From JAWPMT01 sp965267435 (GTDB lineage Bacteria; Bacteroidota; Bacteroidia; Cytophagales; Cyclobacteriaceae): a stretch of DNA of 64,000 bases. Under the pieces are notes generated by a model, which saw only the letters and a list, made by a program, of their open reading frames with translations, made no database searches and was not told the DNA's origin. The stretch lies in assembly GCA_965267435.1 (NCBI GenBank), contig OZ253960.1, positions 1,984,001 through 2,048,000 on the forward strand, in the 5' to 3' direction. Shown here piece after piece: positions 26,198-35,066 of the stretch. The translations under genes were made by a program, and so were the position numbers. Position 1 is the stretch's first letter, and each line of letters starts with the position of its first letter.

Positions 26198-28135
26198 CTA
26201 GACCTCACTACGGCTCTTGAAATGTGATATGAAGCCCTTCACTGACTGGCTGCCCTGATCCCCTTTACCGTGTTCACGGATCGCCAGAGTGCCTTCGTCT
26301 TTTTCCTTCTCACCGATGATCAACATGAAGGGTACTTTCTTCACTTCTGCATCCCTGATCTTCTTTCCTATCTTCTCTGCACGTTCATCCAGGAATCCAC
26401 GAATATCGTTCTCTTGCAACTCCAGATGCACTTCTCTGGCATAATCGTGAAACTTCTCCGAGATCGGCAGAATGGCTATCTGATCTGGCGCCAACCATAG
26501 CGGAAAATTGCCTGCAGTGTTCTCTATCAACAATCCGATGAAACGCTCCATGGAGCCAAAAGGTGCCCGGTGGATCATCACAGGGCGGTGCTTTAGGTTA
26601 TCAGAGCCCGTGTATTCAAGTTCAAATCGCTCCGGCAAGCTGTAATCCACCTGAATGGTACCCATTTGCCAACTGCGACCAAGCGCATCTTTGACCATAA
26701 AATCAAGCTTGGGGCCATAGAAGGCGGCCTCTCCCAATTCCACCGTCGTAGTCAGTCCCTTTTCCTCGGCGACTTCCTGTATCTCCCTTTCGGCGCGCTC
26801 CCAGTTCTCCTGTGTGCCAATATATTTCCCCGGATTGTTGGGATCTCGCAGGGAGACCTGCGCAGTATACGAATCAAACTCCAAAGCATCCAAGGTATAA
26901 GTGACCAAGTCGATCACCTTCGCAAACTCTTCCTTCACCTGCTCCGGCCTACAGAAAATATGGGCGTCGTCCTGCGTAAAACCTCGGACCCTGGTGAGAC
27001 CATGTAGTTCTCCGCTCTGCTCATAGCGGTACACCGTACCAAACTCCGCATATCTCAGTGGCAGATCCTTGTAGGACCGGGGGCTGGACTTGTATATCTC
27101 GCAGTGGTGAGGACAGTTCATAGGCTTCAGCAGAAACTCCTCATCCTCGTTGGGGGTCTTTATTGGCTGAAAAGAATCCTCGCCATACTTGGCGTAGTGA
27201 CCAGACGTGACATACAGCTCCTTGCCTCCGATGTGCGGCGACACCACTGGGTCATACCCGGCTCTTACTTGTGCCCTGCGCATGAAGTTCTCCAGTCGCT
27301 CCCGTAGGACAGCCCCTTTGGGCAACCACAGTGGCAACCCCTTCCCTACTTTGTCAGAGAAGGTAAACAGGTCCAATTCCTTGCCCAGCTTCCGATGATC
27401 ACGCTTCTTGGCCTCCTCGAGCATCTCCAGGTACTCCTTCAGCTCTTTTTGCTTAGGAAAAGTGATGCCATACAAGCGGGTCAATTGCTTGCGCTTCTCG
27501 TCACCCCTCCAAAAGGCCCCCGCCACATTGAGGATCTTTGCCGCCTTGACAAAGCCAGTATTGGGTATGTGTGGCCCCCGGCAGAGATCGGTAAAATTTC
27601 CTTGCTGGTAGAATGTGATGGTGCCATCCTCCAGTTCATCGATCAGCTCCAGCTTGTACTCATCGCCTTTCTCCTTGAAATACTCGATGGCATCTGCCTT
27701 GCTCACCTCCGTTCGGACATATTCATTCTTCTCCCTCGCGAGCTCCATCATCTTGTTTTCGAGCTCGGAGAGATCCTCAGAGTTGAACTTCTGATCCCCA
27801 AAGTCGACATCATAGTAGAACCCTGCATCGATGGGGGGTCCGATCCCGAACTTAATACCGGGATAGAGGGCTTCGAGCGCCTCTGCCATCAGATGCGCAG
27901 AGGAGTGCCACATCGTGGACTGACCATCTTTGTCCTTCCAGGTCAAGAGTTGGAGCGTCGCGTCTCCCTCGATTGGGCGGTTGGCATCACGTACTTCACC
28001 ATTGACTTTGGCAGCGAGTACGTTGCGCGCCAATCCCTCGCTTATGCTCATCGCCACATCCATGGCGCTGGATCCTTTGGGATAAGTGCGTTCACTTCCA
28101 TCCGGAAGCGTAATCTTCATTTGCTCTGGGGCCAT
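26198..28135 (-). CDS. thrS: Threonyl-tRNA synthetase
   Basis: 645-residue class II synthetase. The order is the TGS domain (MKITLPDGSERTYPKG), the editing domain with the HSSAHLMAEAL and GFYYDVDF motifs, the catalytic core with the zinc Cys in MNCPHHCEIY, motif 2 (RYAEFGTVYRYEQSGELHGL), motif 3 (HRAPFGSMERFIGLLIEN) and the anticodon-binding domain. The ATG at 28135 follows the upstream stop codon directly (TAGATG); an in-frame ATG five codons later would match the family start better. A 126-bp gap separates it from infC. Confidence 0.97.
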   Translation of the reverse strand: MAPEQMKITLPDGSERTYPKGSSAMDVAMSISEGLARNVLAAKVNGEVRDANRPIEGDATLQLLTWKDKDGQSTMWHSSAHLMAEALEALYPGIKFGIGPPIDAGFYYDVDFGDQKFNSEDLSELENKMMELAREKNEYVRTEVSKADAIEYFKEKGDEYKLELIDELEDGTITFYQQGNFTDLCRGPHIPNTGFVKAAKILNVAGAFWRGDEKRKQLTRLYGITFPKQKELKEYLEMLEEAKKRDHRKLGKELDLFTFSDKVGKGLPLWLPKGAVLRERLENFMRRAQVRAGYDPVVSPHIGGKELYVTSGHYAKYGEDSFQPIKTPNEDEEFLLKPMNCPHHCEIYKSSPRSYKDLPLRYAEFGTVYRYEQSGELHGLTRVRGFTQDDAHIFCRPEQVKEEFAKVIDLVTYTLDALEFDSYTAQVSLRDPNNPGKYIGTQENWERAEREIQEVAEEKGLTTTVELGEAAFYGPKLDFMVKDALGRSWQMGTIQVDYSLPERFELEYTGSDNLKHRPVMIHRAPFGSMERFIGLLIENTAGNFPLWLAPDQIAILPISEKFHDYAREVHLELQENDIRGFLDERAEKIGKKIRDAEVKKVPFMLIIGEKEKDEGTLAIREHGKGDQGSQSVKGFISHFKSRSEV

Positions 28136-29230
28136 CTAGTTTACTTCTTTTTTTCCTTCAAGATCCAGGACAGGAATATCTCGCTGGGCCTCTCGAATTC
28201 TGCGCAAATATGCAATTTTTCGGTTGATCTCATCGCGTTCTGCCAAAGCCGTGATATTGGTGGAATCCACTTCCAAAACACGTTCATAATATCGGAGGGA
28301 TCGGGCGAGCCAACCGCGGGAGTGGTCTACCTCACCCTTTCGAAGTAATGCCGGCAGATCTGCGTCATTGGCGAGCAATACCCTATCAAGACAGTAGTGA
28401 GCGGAATCCCATTTCCTTTCCCATTGATACCAGTGAGAAAGCACAAACAAGCCCTCTCGATTGACGGATTGCCAAACCTGGTCCTTCGCAAACTGCATGG
28501 CGCCGGCAGCATATAATTGCTGAGCCAAAAATAGACGCATCGCAGGTGTGGCATCCACGGCAAACAGATAGTCTTCCGATAAGTAAATCACTTCTGTAAG
28601 CTTCTGCTGGTGGAGCAGCAGCGGTAGATACAACCTCAAAAACTCTTCGTCAAGTCGATACTCATCCCGCGCTTCACGCAGGTACAGGAAAGCCGATGCT
28701 GTATCAGCCGCGGAGAGATAAACTTTCCCAGCCCAAAATGCCAGTTCTCTATCGCCGCCATAAAGCCCCATCATTCCCTCTAACACAGACACTGCGCGAT
28801 GGGGCTGACCCATTTCTAAATACGTCTTGACCCTGTACCTGTCCATCCAGTTCTGTGAGAAGAATGTAGTATCCAATTGATCAAACAGCCCGTTCAAAGC
28901 GGTGAATTGCGCGTTTTTGAAATAGTAGTCCGCGTACATCTTGGCCACCAAAGGGTCCAGCGGCAGGACCTTCCTTGCCCTCGCCACGGCCCCACTTGCT
29001 GCCGCCGGCCAATTCAGGCGTTGGTAATAATCCAACTGAAGCCTGATGTAATCGAAATTGGCGGTGTCAGTCTTCAGCTCCTCTTCCAACTGCCGGGCAG
29101 ACTCCTGGTAGAAAGCCGCCGAAATGACCGGACGAACTATGGGGTCCTCTGTTGGCCGCAGATTGCAGGAAAAGACCGATATCAGCAACAATAGGAGATA
29201 GATGTTTCCGGATCCTTCGCGATGTAACAT
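28136..29230 (-). CDS. Lipoprotein with helical (TPR-like) repeats
   Basis: 364 residues. The lipoprotein signal ends VFSC (Cys22). The rest is built of helix pairs with TPR-like spacing, for example LDYYQRLNWPAAASGAVARA, MADYYFKNAQFTALNGLFDQL-like and the final SLRYYERVLEVDSTNITALA. A scaffold role at the inner face of the outer membrane or periplasm is likely, partner unknown. The stop codon abuts the thrS start. It starts 4 bp after the DUF5686 gene, so the three are one transcript. Confidence 0.8.
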   Translation of the reverse strand: MLHREGSGNIYLLLLLISVFSCNLRPTEDPIVRPVISAAFYQESARQLEEELKTDTANFDYIRLQLDYYQRLNWPAAASGAVARARKVLPLDPLVAKMYADYYFKNAQFTALNGLFDQLDTTFFSQNWMDRYRVKTYLEMGQPHRAVSVLEGMMGLYGGDRELAFWAGKVYLSAADTASAFLYLREARDEYRLDEEFLRLYLPLLLHQQKLTEVIYLSEDYLFAVDATPAMRLFLAQQLYAAGAMQFAKDQVWQSVNREGLFVLSHWYQWERKWDSAHYCLDRVLLANDADLPALLRKGEVDHSRGWLARSLRYYERVLEVDSTNITALAERDEINRKIAYLRRIREAQRDIPVLDLEGKKEVN

Positions 29231-29234
29231 GTGG

Positions 29235-31730
29235 CTACAAAATTAGCTGGAAGCTGACCTTCAAACCAAACTTACTCACGTCGGGTCTGTCGAGGTAAGT
29301 CAGTCGATGGAAAGCATCGATACGACCTATCTTGAAGATATTCTCGATGCCGTAGCCCAACTCTATATACGGGGTGGAGCCTAGCGTATAGAATGGCTGG
29401 GTATTGATATTGCCTGCATCATCAACGACAAATGCTCGATTTCGATTCTCTTCAGACATGGAACCGTACAGAATATTGGCGTTGGCCACGAGACGCCACT
29501 TGAGGTCCCGTAGCACGGGCACCTTACTCAGAATAAGACCTTCAAACGAATGCCTCAAGCGCAGTTCTACATAGCGATCACTGGAGAATTCAAAGAAGTC
29601 CATCAGGTTATAGGCGAAGCTCACATAGAAAGGCGTCTCGTTGCCCAGGGTATTGAACAGCAACGGATAAGGCAGATCGCCGATCACCATCCCAGCATTA
29701 AGACGATACCTGGAAACGCCTAATCCGGCCATCTTTTGCCGTTTTTCTATGGATAATCCCAGCCTATGATATTCGAAATCGCTTCCCAGTACACCCTTCG
29801 GACCATAGGTATATGACAGTGTTATCGCCGGCCATCGCACAGTACCGAGACTTACGCGCTCGTTGTCGTTGATGACGAACACCTCATCCTTGCCCCAGCG
29901 CGTGGAAACGGTGACCTCTGAAATATCGAAGTCGCTACTTGCGGCCAATGGATCTCCTGGCACATCAGTGCGGTATTGGAATCCATAGAGGGGGTGAAAA
30001 GACTGTTGCTTCAACTCCACTTTTTGCTGGAGCCCCCGTAATACCTGCCTTTCAAATACAATTCGGTTCTTGCGATAAGAGAAAGGTTGGCGAAGCGTAC
30101 CAAACCGACTGAAGGTATAGAAGAAACTGTTGCCTGAGACATTGCGATTGAGGAGCCATATCTGTTCGATCTCGTCCTGACGCTCCAGGCGAAATGTGGT
30201 CCACCGCTTGCGCGAAAGAATCAGCTCCAGATACGCTTGATACTTTGACCGCTGATCGTCAAAACCATACCCATAATACCCACCGACAGTAAAGTGAGGG
30301 CTGAGACCCATGCGCGTCCGGGCGGCGATGCCAAGACGAAAGCCCTCCACATCATTGAGGCCAAAGAAAGTCGGATAAGGCCCAAGATCGAAATAGTCAT
30401 TGAGGCGGATATAGCCACTTGCTGCAAACTTCGCCGCATCAGTGGCTGTCTTGATGGTAGGAATGCGCTTCAGTGTATCGATCATGCGATAGACGTTTTC
30501 CTCGGTCGCCGTGAGCGTATCATGCCTGTGCTCCTCCCAGAAGTTATTATCGTACATGCGAAAATCCTCCTCCATCGTCACCGGGTTTTGATAGAAGGCA
30601 ATCGGATGAGGCTCATTCACCTTTATGTCTCGTGCCGACACGTAAAATTTCGCCAGCATGCCGGCAGTGTTCTGGCTCAACTGAGCAATGTCTACCACCA
30701 CGCGGGATTTCTCAGGCATCCATGCTCCCGCGTCGGTTCGTGTGAGATCCTGCTGAATTTTTATTTTCTCTATGTAGTTGATGTTGGCTTCGCGACCCAC
30801 AGTGGCATCGATTCGCTTCAACGCCCAATCGTCTTTCGCGATCCACATCATACCTCGAAAGGCCAGGTCCTGCTCTCGTTTCGGCTCAAACTCAATTCTA
30901 TAGCAGAAGTCATCCCCAACGAAGCTGCTGTCCTCCAGGTAGTAATGATAGTAACCCTTCCAGCCATTGGCGATGGGGGATACAAACTCCTTGTTGACGA
31001 TGTTTAGCCAGTTTTGGTAAAAATTGTACTCCTGCAACGTGGAGCCTATGATCTGTGAGGTGGTGGTACCATCAGTGAGGCCAACACCCCGCAACTTCGT
31101 TTTTATGATGTTCTCACGGCGGTAAGTTGGATCACTTCGGTAGTAGTAAGTAGACAGCGCTTCAGAAATAAAAATTGGGAGCACCGGTTGCCCATCCTCC
31201 CCCGCAATTTGCTCAATGCTGTCCAGTACACTTGTGATCTTCTGTACGAGCTTCCGGCTTCTGAACCTCTCGGAAATGTTGTCGACGTCGACTTCAATTT
31301 TCGTGTAACTCTCATATTCGTACGCCTCGAGGGACCGCTTGTCGTTGCGCTTTTTGTTTGCCACCACGTTCCTCATGATCGGCCAGGCGGGATTTTCGCC
31401 AGCATACACAACTACTTCGTCGAGCTGAGTGAGGTTCTCCTGGAGTTGAAAATTGACGACCTGCGTCGCTCCCATCTCAACAAACTTGGTCTTGGAAATG
31501 TAGCCTATGTATCGGACCTCGAGAGAATCTATCGACGCCGTGGTTTGGACCCTGAAGTTGCCGTCAAAATCGGTAATACCTCCGTCGGTCGTGCCAACAA
31601 AAACCACGCTGGCAAAAGGGATGGGTGTGCCTGTTTCCGACTCAATTACTTTCCCCGAGACTATGGTAGTACTTTGTGAAAAGCAGGCGGCGGCACTTAG
31701 TAGCAACACTAAGTTGAGGTAGAACTTCAC
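29235..31730 (-). CDS. DUF5686 outer-membrane protein with carboxypeptidase-like N-terminal domain
   Basis: 831 residues. A signal peptide ends at CFSQ. A carboxypeptidase-regulatory-like beta-sandwich follows (VSGKVIESETGTPIPFASVV, then DFDGNFRVQT and LEVRYIGY), then the DUF5686 block NLTQLDEVVVYAGENPAW and KKRNDKRSLEAYEYESYTKI, and a large beta-barrel ending FGLKVSFQLIL. These proteins are TonB-receptor-like outer-membrane barrels of unknown cargo. The start codon is GTG at 31730 and lies inside a perfect 14-bp inverted repeat. First gene of the thrS operon. Confidence 0.88.
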   Translation of the reverse strand: MKFYLNLVLLLSAAACFSQSTTIVSGKVIESETGTPIPFASVVFVGTTDGGITDFDGNFRVQTTASIDSLEVRYIGYISKTKFVEMGATQVVNFQLQENLTQLDEVVVYAGENPAWPIMRNVVANKKRNDKRSLEAYEYESYTKIEVDVDNISERFRSRKLVQKITSVLDSIEQIAGEDGQPVLPIFISEALSTYYYRSDPTYRRENIIKTKLRGVGLTDGTTTSQIIGSTLQEYNFYQNWLNIVNKEFVSPIANGWKGYYHYYLEDSSFVGDDFCYRIEFEPKREQDLAFRGMMWIAKDDWALKRIDATVGREANINYIEKIKIQQDLTRTDAGAWMPEKSRVVVDIAQLSQNTAGMLAKFYVSARDIKVNEPHPIAFYQNPVTMEEDFRMYDNNFWEEHRHDTLTATEENVYRMIDTLKRIPTIKTATDAAKFAASGYIRLNDYFDLGPYPTFFGLNDVEGFRLGIAARTRMGLSPHFTVGGYYGYGFDDQRSKYQAYLELILSRKRWTTFRLERQDEIEQIWLLNRNVSGNSFFYTFSRFGTLRQPFSYRKNRIVFERQVLRGLQQKVELKQQSFHPLYGFQYRTDVPGDPLAASSDFDISEVTVSTRWGKDEVFVINDNERVSLGTVRWPAITLSYTYGPKGVLGSDFEYHRLGLSIEKRQKMAGLGVSRYRLNAGMVIGDLPYPLLFNTLGNETPFYVSFAYNLMDFFEFSSDRYVELRLRHSFEGLILSKVPVLRDLKWRLVANANILYGSMSEENRNRAFVVDDAGNINTQPFYTLGSTPYIELGYGIENIFKIGRIDAFHRLTYLDRPDVSKFGLKVSFQLIL

Positions 31731-31790
31731 AAACCTTATTTGTTACACCAGTCTTAACGCAAAAATGGTGCAATGTTTTGTGAAGTTCTA
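31720..31790 (-). promoter_or_regulatory. 14-bp perfect inverted repeat covering the DUF5686 start codon
   Basis: TAGAACTTCACAAA (31720-31733) and TTTGTGAAGTTCTA (31777-31790) are exact complements with a 43-bp loop. The inner arm contains the GTG start (31730) and the first codons. In the leftward mRNA the two arms could pair and block initiation. There is no T-run after it, so it is not a terminator of the upstream repressor gene. Confidence 0.55.
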
Positions 31791-31801
31791 GTAAAATCTA
31801 T

Positions 31802-32587
31802 CTAATCGTTATATGGCAACTTTTCCTTGATCTCTTTGACGTCTGAGCTTATCTCTTTGACCAATCCGGTGAGCCGCTCGACAGACACTTCTTCAGCCGC
31901 CTCTGGATCAGGGAATTGTATACTAATGTAGGCTTTCGCTTCCCAAATCTCCTCTATCGAATCGCCCTTGACTTCATAAGCGGAATAGGATTTGTTGTCT
32001 GAAACCAGGTACAGTGTTCCCCGATCATCCAAATAGTTGAACACACGTTTATAGACGACGCCCTCCTCTGGTGTGACCAGTACATAGGTCTTCCCATTTT
32101 TGATATCTCCGACTTGCTCGACATACCTACCGATGATGATCGTCCCGGAAAGCAGGGGCAACATGGAGTCTCCCTGAATCTCAAACGCCCGATAAGTAGC
32201 GTTGCTGGGAAGCGTAGGCAACCGAAACTTCGGTAGTTCCGCGATGAACTCCGGATCCGCATAGCCATTGAGGTACCCGGCAGCCGCCTTCTGGGGGACA
32301 AGCTCAATATTCTCTCTATCGGCCTCGTCAACCGTTATCGACAGGACTCTCACGGACTTGTGCGCGGCAGGCACGTTGCCTCCTGAAAGATCCTGCTGGA
32401 TGAGGGCATCAGTCGAGACCTCCAGAACGGCCGCAATGCTTGAAAGGGTCTGCAGGCGAGGCTCAGCCCGCCCTTCTTCATAAGCCCCGATCAGTGATCG
32501 CTTCACTCCCACTTTTTCCGCGAACTGTTCCTGGGTATAACCCGCTTGCTTGCGCAGGGTCTTGATGTTCGTAGCGATGTAAGACAT
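31802..32587 (-). CDS. LexA-like repressor: XRE helix-turn-helix plus S24 peptidase domain
   Basis: 261 residues. An N-terminal Cro/CI-type HTH (LRKQAGYTQEQFAEKVGVKR, about residues 8-60) is followed by an S24 self-cleavage domain. A likely Ala-Gly cleavage site is in AAAGYLNG (Ala103-Gly104), the nucleophile is Ser141 in GDSM and the general base Lys180 in VVYKRVF. This is the layout of SOS repressors that cut themselves when RecA filaments form. It is the third gene of a leftward operon that is divergent from dinB. It ends about 70 bp before the DUF5686 start. SOS control is inferred. Confidence 0.9.
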   Translation of the reverse strand: MSYIATNIKTLRKQAGYTQEQFAEKVGVKRSLIGAYEEGRAEPRLQTLSSIAAVLEVSTDALIQQDLSGGNVPAAHKSVRVLSITVDEADRENIELVPQKAAAGYLNGYADPEFIAELPKFRLPTLPSNATYRAFEIQGDSMLPLLSGTIIIGRYVEQVGDIKNGKTYVLVTPEEGVVYKRVFNYLDDRGTLYLVSDNKSYSAYEVKGDSIEEIWEAKAYISIQFPDPEAAEEVSVERLTGLVKEISSDVKEIKEKLPYND

Positions 32588-32588
32588 A

Positions 32589-32942
32589 TCAGTAGTTTGG
32601 ATTATGGTTCTTCAGTTTCAATATAGCAGTAAGTATTTCAATGATGTCTGCAATCTCCGCCAATGCGGCTTGCAAGGTAGTCCCACTTCCCCCTTCATCG
32701 GACAGCAATTGTAGCCAATATTGAGATTCCAGTGCATGGACACAGGCTTGCAACATGTGATGGACATGTTCTCTCCTGGAGTCATGCATCAGCGATTTTC
32801 TGACGAAGACACCCGTTTTCACAGCGCTGAAATGCAGCTGCTTCAGGCGCCATGACTCCTGGTCCTCCCAGGCCTTGTGTCCGTCCATCAGAAGCCTGGC
32901 AAAGTCAAAGCATTTTTGTTCCAGTAGCTGTTCTCGGTTCAT
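32589..32942 (-). CDS. Small helical protein, possible four-helix bundle
   Basis: 117 residues, predicted almost wholly helical and rich in Leu, His and Gln (FDFARLLMDGHKAWEDQESW, then HHMLQACVHALESQYWLQLL). The arrangement recalls the 'four helix bundle' proteins first found in 23S rRNA intervening sequences, but the match is weak. Its start codon overlaps the preceding stop by one base at 32942 and it ends 1 bp before the S24 repressor gene, so it is translated with that regulator. Function unknown; position suggests the DNA-damage response. Confidence 0.65.
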   Translation of the reverse strand: MNREQLLEQKCFDFARLLMDGHKAWEDQESWRLKQLHFSAVKTGVFVRKSLMHDSRREHVHHMLQACVHALESQYWLQLLSDEGGSGTTLQAALAEIADIIEILTAILKLKNHNPNY

Positions 32943-33274
32943 CAGTTCTGATCGAAGAAAATAAAACTCATCCGATCCTGACAGCGCTTGCCAATGGAAT
33001 ACAAATGGATCTGCTGAAAGTCCGTGGCCTGCTCAATGTTGTACAGTCTATTCTCAATATTGGAAACGACCGATTTCAAAGTCTGGTCCGACTCAACGAG
33101 TACGTATCCGTGCAAATTCTTTCGGTCCTTCACCCTCGCCTGGAACTTGACCTGACACTTGCCCGACTTAAGGCGTTTCGTACTGAGCTTTAAGTTGAAA
33201 GGGTCATCACAAGCCACATCAGCCCTGGCTTCTGAAAGCACTTCTATTCGGACATTTCCATCGAGAGGGTTCAT
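32942..33274 (-). CDS. Small protein of unknown function in the repressor operon
   Basis: 110 residues, no signal or membrane segment. It is beta-rich at the start (VRIEVLSEARADVACDDPFN, CQVKFQARVKDRKNLHGYVL) and helical later (TLKSVVSNIENRLYNIEQAT). I do not recognise it. It is the first gene of the leftward operon (110-aa gene, 117-aa gene, S24 repressor) and its ATG is 168 bp from the dinB ATG, facing the palindrome-rich shared promoter. Confidence 0.65.
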   Translation of the reverse strand: MNPLDGNVRIEVLSEARADVACDDPFNLKLSTKRLKSGKCQVKFQARVKDRKNLHGYVLVESDQTLKSVVSNIENRLYNIEQATDFQQIHLYSIGKRCQDRMSFIFFDQN

Positions 33275-33294
33275 ATTTGCTATATTTATTAGTA

Positions 33295-33422
33295 TTTACC
33301 AAGGTAAACTTATATCAATTACCGTAGTAAATGAAGTAATTACTAAATAAATTAGCAAACCAACACCTCCAAGGTTGTTATTAGCAATTTGGAATTACCT
33401 GCCTGGTTCGGGTAGGTAATTC
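33295..33422. promoter_or_regulatory. Palindrome cluster between the repressor operon and dinB
   Basis: The 168-bp divergent spacer holds several symmetric words: TTTACC-AA-GGTAAA (33295-33308), TTAC-CGTA-GTAA, the perfect palindrome AGTAATTACT (33335-33344 region), and GAATTACCT (33392-33400) with AGGTAATTC (33414-33422), a 9-bp perfect inverted repeat 21 bp before the dinB ATG. Part of the region (33337-33356) recurs upstream of dnaE. These are candidate operators for the S24 repressor; binding is inferred. Confidence 0.55.
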
Positions 33423-33442
33423 TTCTCTGAAAATAACAAATT

Positions 33443-34639
33443 ATGGACTCAGCACCTACCCGGTCAATCTTACATATGGACCTCGATGCTTTCTTCGTCT
33501 CGGTGGAGTGCCTCCGAGATGATCGGCTAAAAGGTAGCCCCCTTATCATCGGTGGCAAGGACGGCCGAGGGGTTGTGACGTCGTGCAGTTACGAGGCCCG
33601 TAAGTTTGGGGTGCACTCGGCCATGCCTACAAGGTTGGCACTGCAACTCTGCCCGGATGCAAAGGTGATCTCAGGGGATATGGAAGCGTACAGCTATCAC
33701 TCCAGGATCATCACAGAGATCATCGCTGAGGAGTCGCCGGTGTTTGAGAAATCATCCATTGACGAGTTCTATGTCGATGCGTCCGGCATGGATCGATTTT
33801 TCGGCACATTCAAATGGGCCACGGAGCTGCGTCATCGGATTAAAAACGAGACAGGCCTTCCGATCACCGTCGGTCTAGCTATCAACAAGCTGGTTGCCAA
33901 AGTCGCCACAGGAGAAAACAAACCCGATGGCGCGGGGCACGTCCACCCGGGAGATGAAAGATCGTTCCTGGCCCCCCTCCCCGTTCGCAAGATCCCTATG
34001 ATCGGTCCCAAGACCACACAGTTCCTTGCAGACATGGGGATCACACACGTGCACATGTTGAGAGACATGCCAATTCGATTGCTGGAACGAACCTTTGGCA
34101 AGAATGGACGGGCACTCTGGATGCGTGCCAATGGCATTGACAATAGCCCTGTGGCGCAATACAGCGAGCGCAAGTCTATGTCTAGCGAATGCACCTTCCA
34201 TCAGGACTCTATCGACATCGAGCGAATGAAAGCCATACTGACGGCCATGGTAGAGAAGCTTTGTCACCAGCTCAGGGAAGAGGGAAAGCTTACGTCATGC
34301 GTCACGGTCAAAATACGCTACGCCAATTTTGATACGGAAACCAAGCAGCGGCATGTGGCCTACACCTCCAACGACCGACACATTCTGACGGAAGTACTCG
34401 ACCTGTATGATAAGCTGTACACACGAAGGATGCTCCTGAGGTTGGTGGGTGTAAGATTAAGTGGGCTGATCCAAGGGCACTATCAGATCGATATGTTTGA
34501 AGATTCTGAGGAATCTATCAAGCTTTATCAGGCCATGGATGCCATCAAGACCTGTCATGGTCCTCACTCCATTGTGCGAGCATCGACCCTGGGACTTGAC
34601 AGTCGCATACGTACAAGCACCAATGCCTTCCAGGGATAA
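33443..34639 (+). CDS. dinB: DNA polymerase IV (Y-family translesion polymerase)
   Basis: 398-residue Y-family polymerase that copies past damaged bases. Palm and finger motifs are intact: HMDLDAFFVSVE with the metal Asp, YEARKFGVHSAMP, and the catalytic SSIDEFYVDAS. The HhH thumb (RKIPMIGPKTTQFLADMGI) and little finger follow. Near the C-terminus QIDMF (about residues 348-352) fits the beta-clamp-binding motif. Unlike ImuB it keeps the acidic catalytic residues, so it should be active. It is transcribed divergently from the S24 repressor operon across a palindrome-rich spacer. Confidence 0.95.
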   Translation: MDSAPTRSILHMDLDAFFVSVECLRDDRLKGSPLIIGGKDGRGVVTSCSYEARKFGVHSAMPTRLALQLCPDAKVISGDMEAYSYHSRIITEIIAEESPVFEKSSIDEFYVDASGMDRFFGTFKWATELRHRIKNETGLPITVGLAINKLVAKVATGENKPDGAGHVHPGDERSFLAPLPVRKIPMIGPKTTQFLADMGITHVHMLRDMPIRLLERTFGKNGRALWMRANGIDNSPVAQYSERKSMSSECTFHQDSIDIERMKAILTAMVEKLCHQLREEGKLTSCVTVKIRYANFDTETKQRHVAYTSNDRHILTEVLDLYDKLYTRRMLLRLVGVRLSGLIQGHYQIDMFEDSEESIKLYQAMDAIKTCHGPHSIVRASTLGLDSRIRTSTNAFQG

Positions 34640-34646
34640 TAATTGG

Positions 34647-34979
34647 CTATAAACTCTCCCAACTTATGCCTCGGATATCCTGCCACATTTCGTTGCGCAG
34701 ATCCCGAACTTCGAGGATAGCTTGTTTGCCGGCACCGGTCAATTCAAAAAGTCGCTTGGCACGCCCCCCTCTGCTGTCGCTAGCGCCTCCCATATGACTG
34801 GTCAGCAGGCCTTTTTTTTCGAGCCGCATCATGGTAGAGTGAATCGTGCTAATGGTCACTTTGCGGCCGGACCGGCTTTCGACTTCTTTTTTGACGGAAA
34901 TACCATAGGCATCGTCCGCCAGAATACCGACCACCAACAGGCAAAGTTCCTCGAATTCCCCGATGGTCACTCTTTTCAT
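34647..34979 (-). CDS. PadR-family transcriptional regulator
   Basis: 110 residues. The winged-helix PadR fold is clear: LCLLVVGILADDAYGISVKK, the recognition-helix region VTISTIHSTMMRLEKKGLLT and the wing with GGRAKRLFELTGAGKQAI. In Cytophagales such regulators often sit beside an FtsX-type permease; none is adjacent here, so the target is unknown (a permease of that kind lies at 3724-4962). It converges on dinB with 7 bp between stops. Confidence 0.88.
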   Translation of the reverse strand: MKRVTIGEFEELCLLVVGILADDAYGISVKKEVESRSGRKVTISTIHSTMMRLEKKGLLTSHMGGASDSRGGRAKRLFELTGAGKQAILEVRDLRNEMWQDIRGISWESL

Positions 34980-35066
34980 TCTGACGTCAACAATTGATTT
35001 GTTACCATTTTGCCGATGTAATACTCGGCAATTCCTGGCACATAGCCAAACTTATCCTTTGCGAGT

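Noticed and set aside
27395..28348. Open frame of 317 codons on the plus strand
   Set aside because: Antisense shadow of thrS and the upstream lipoprotein gene, with no recognisable motif.
33443..34639. Reading the Y-family gene as imuB
   Set aside because: The catalytic acidic residues (HMDLDAFF, SSIDEFY) are intact and no imuA is adjacent, so it is dinB.
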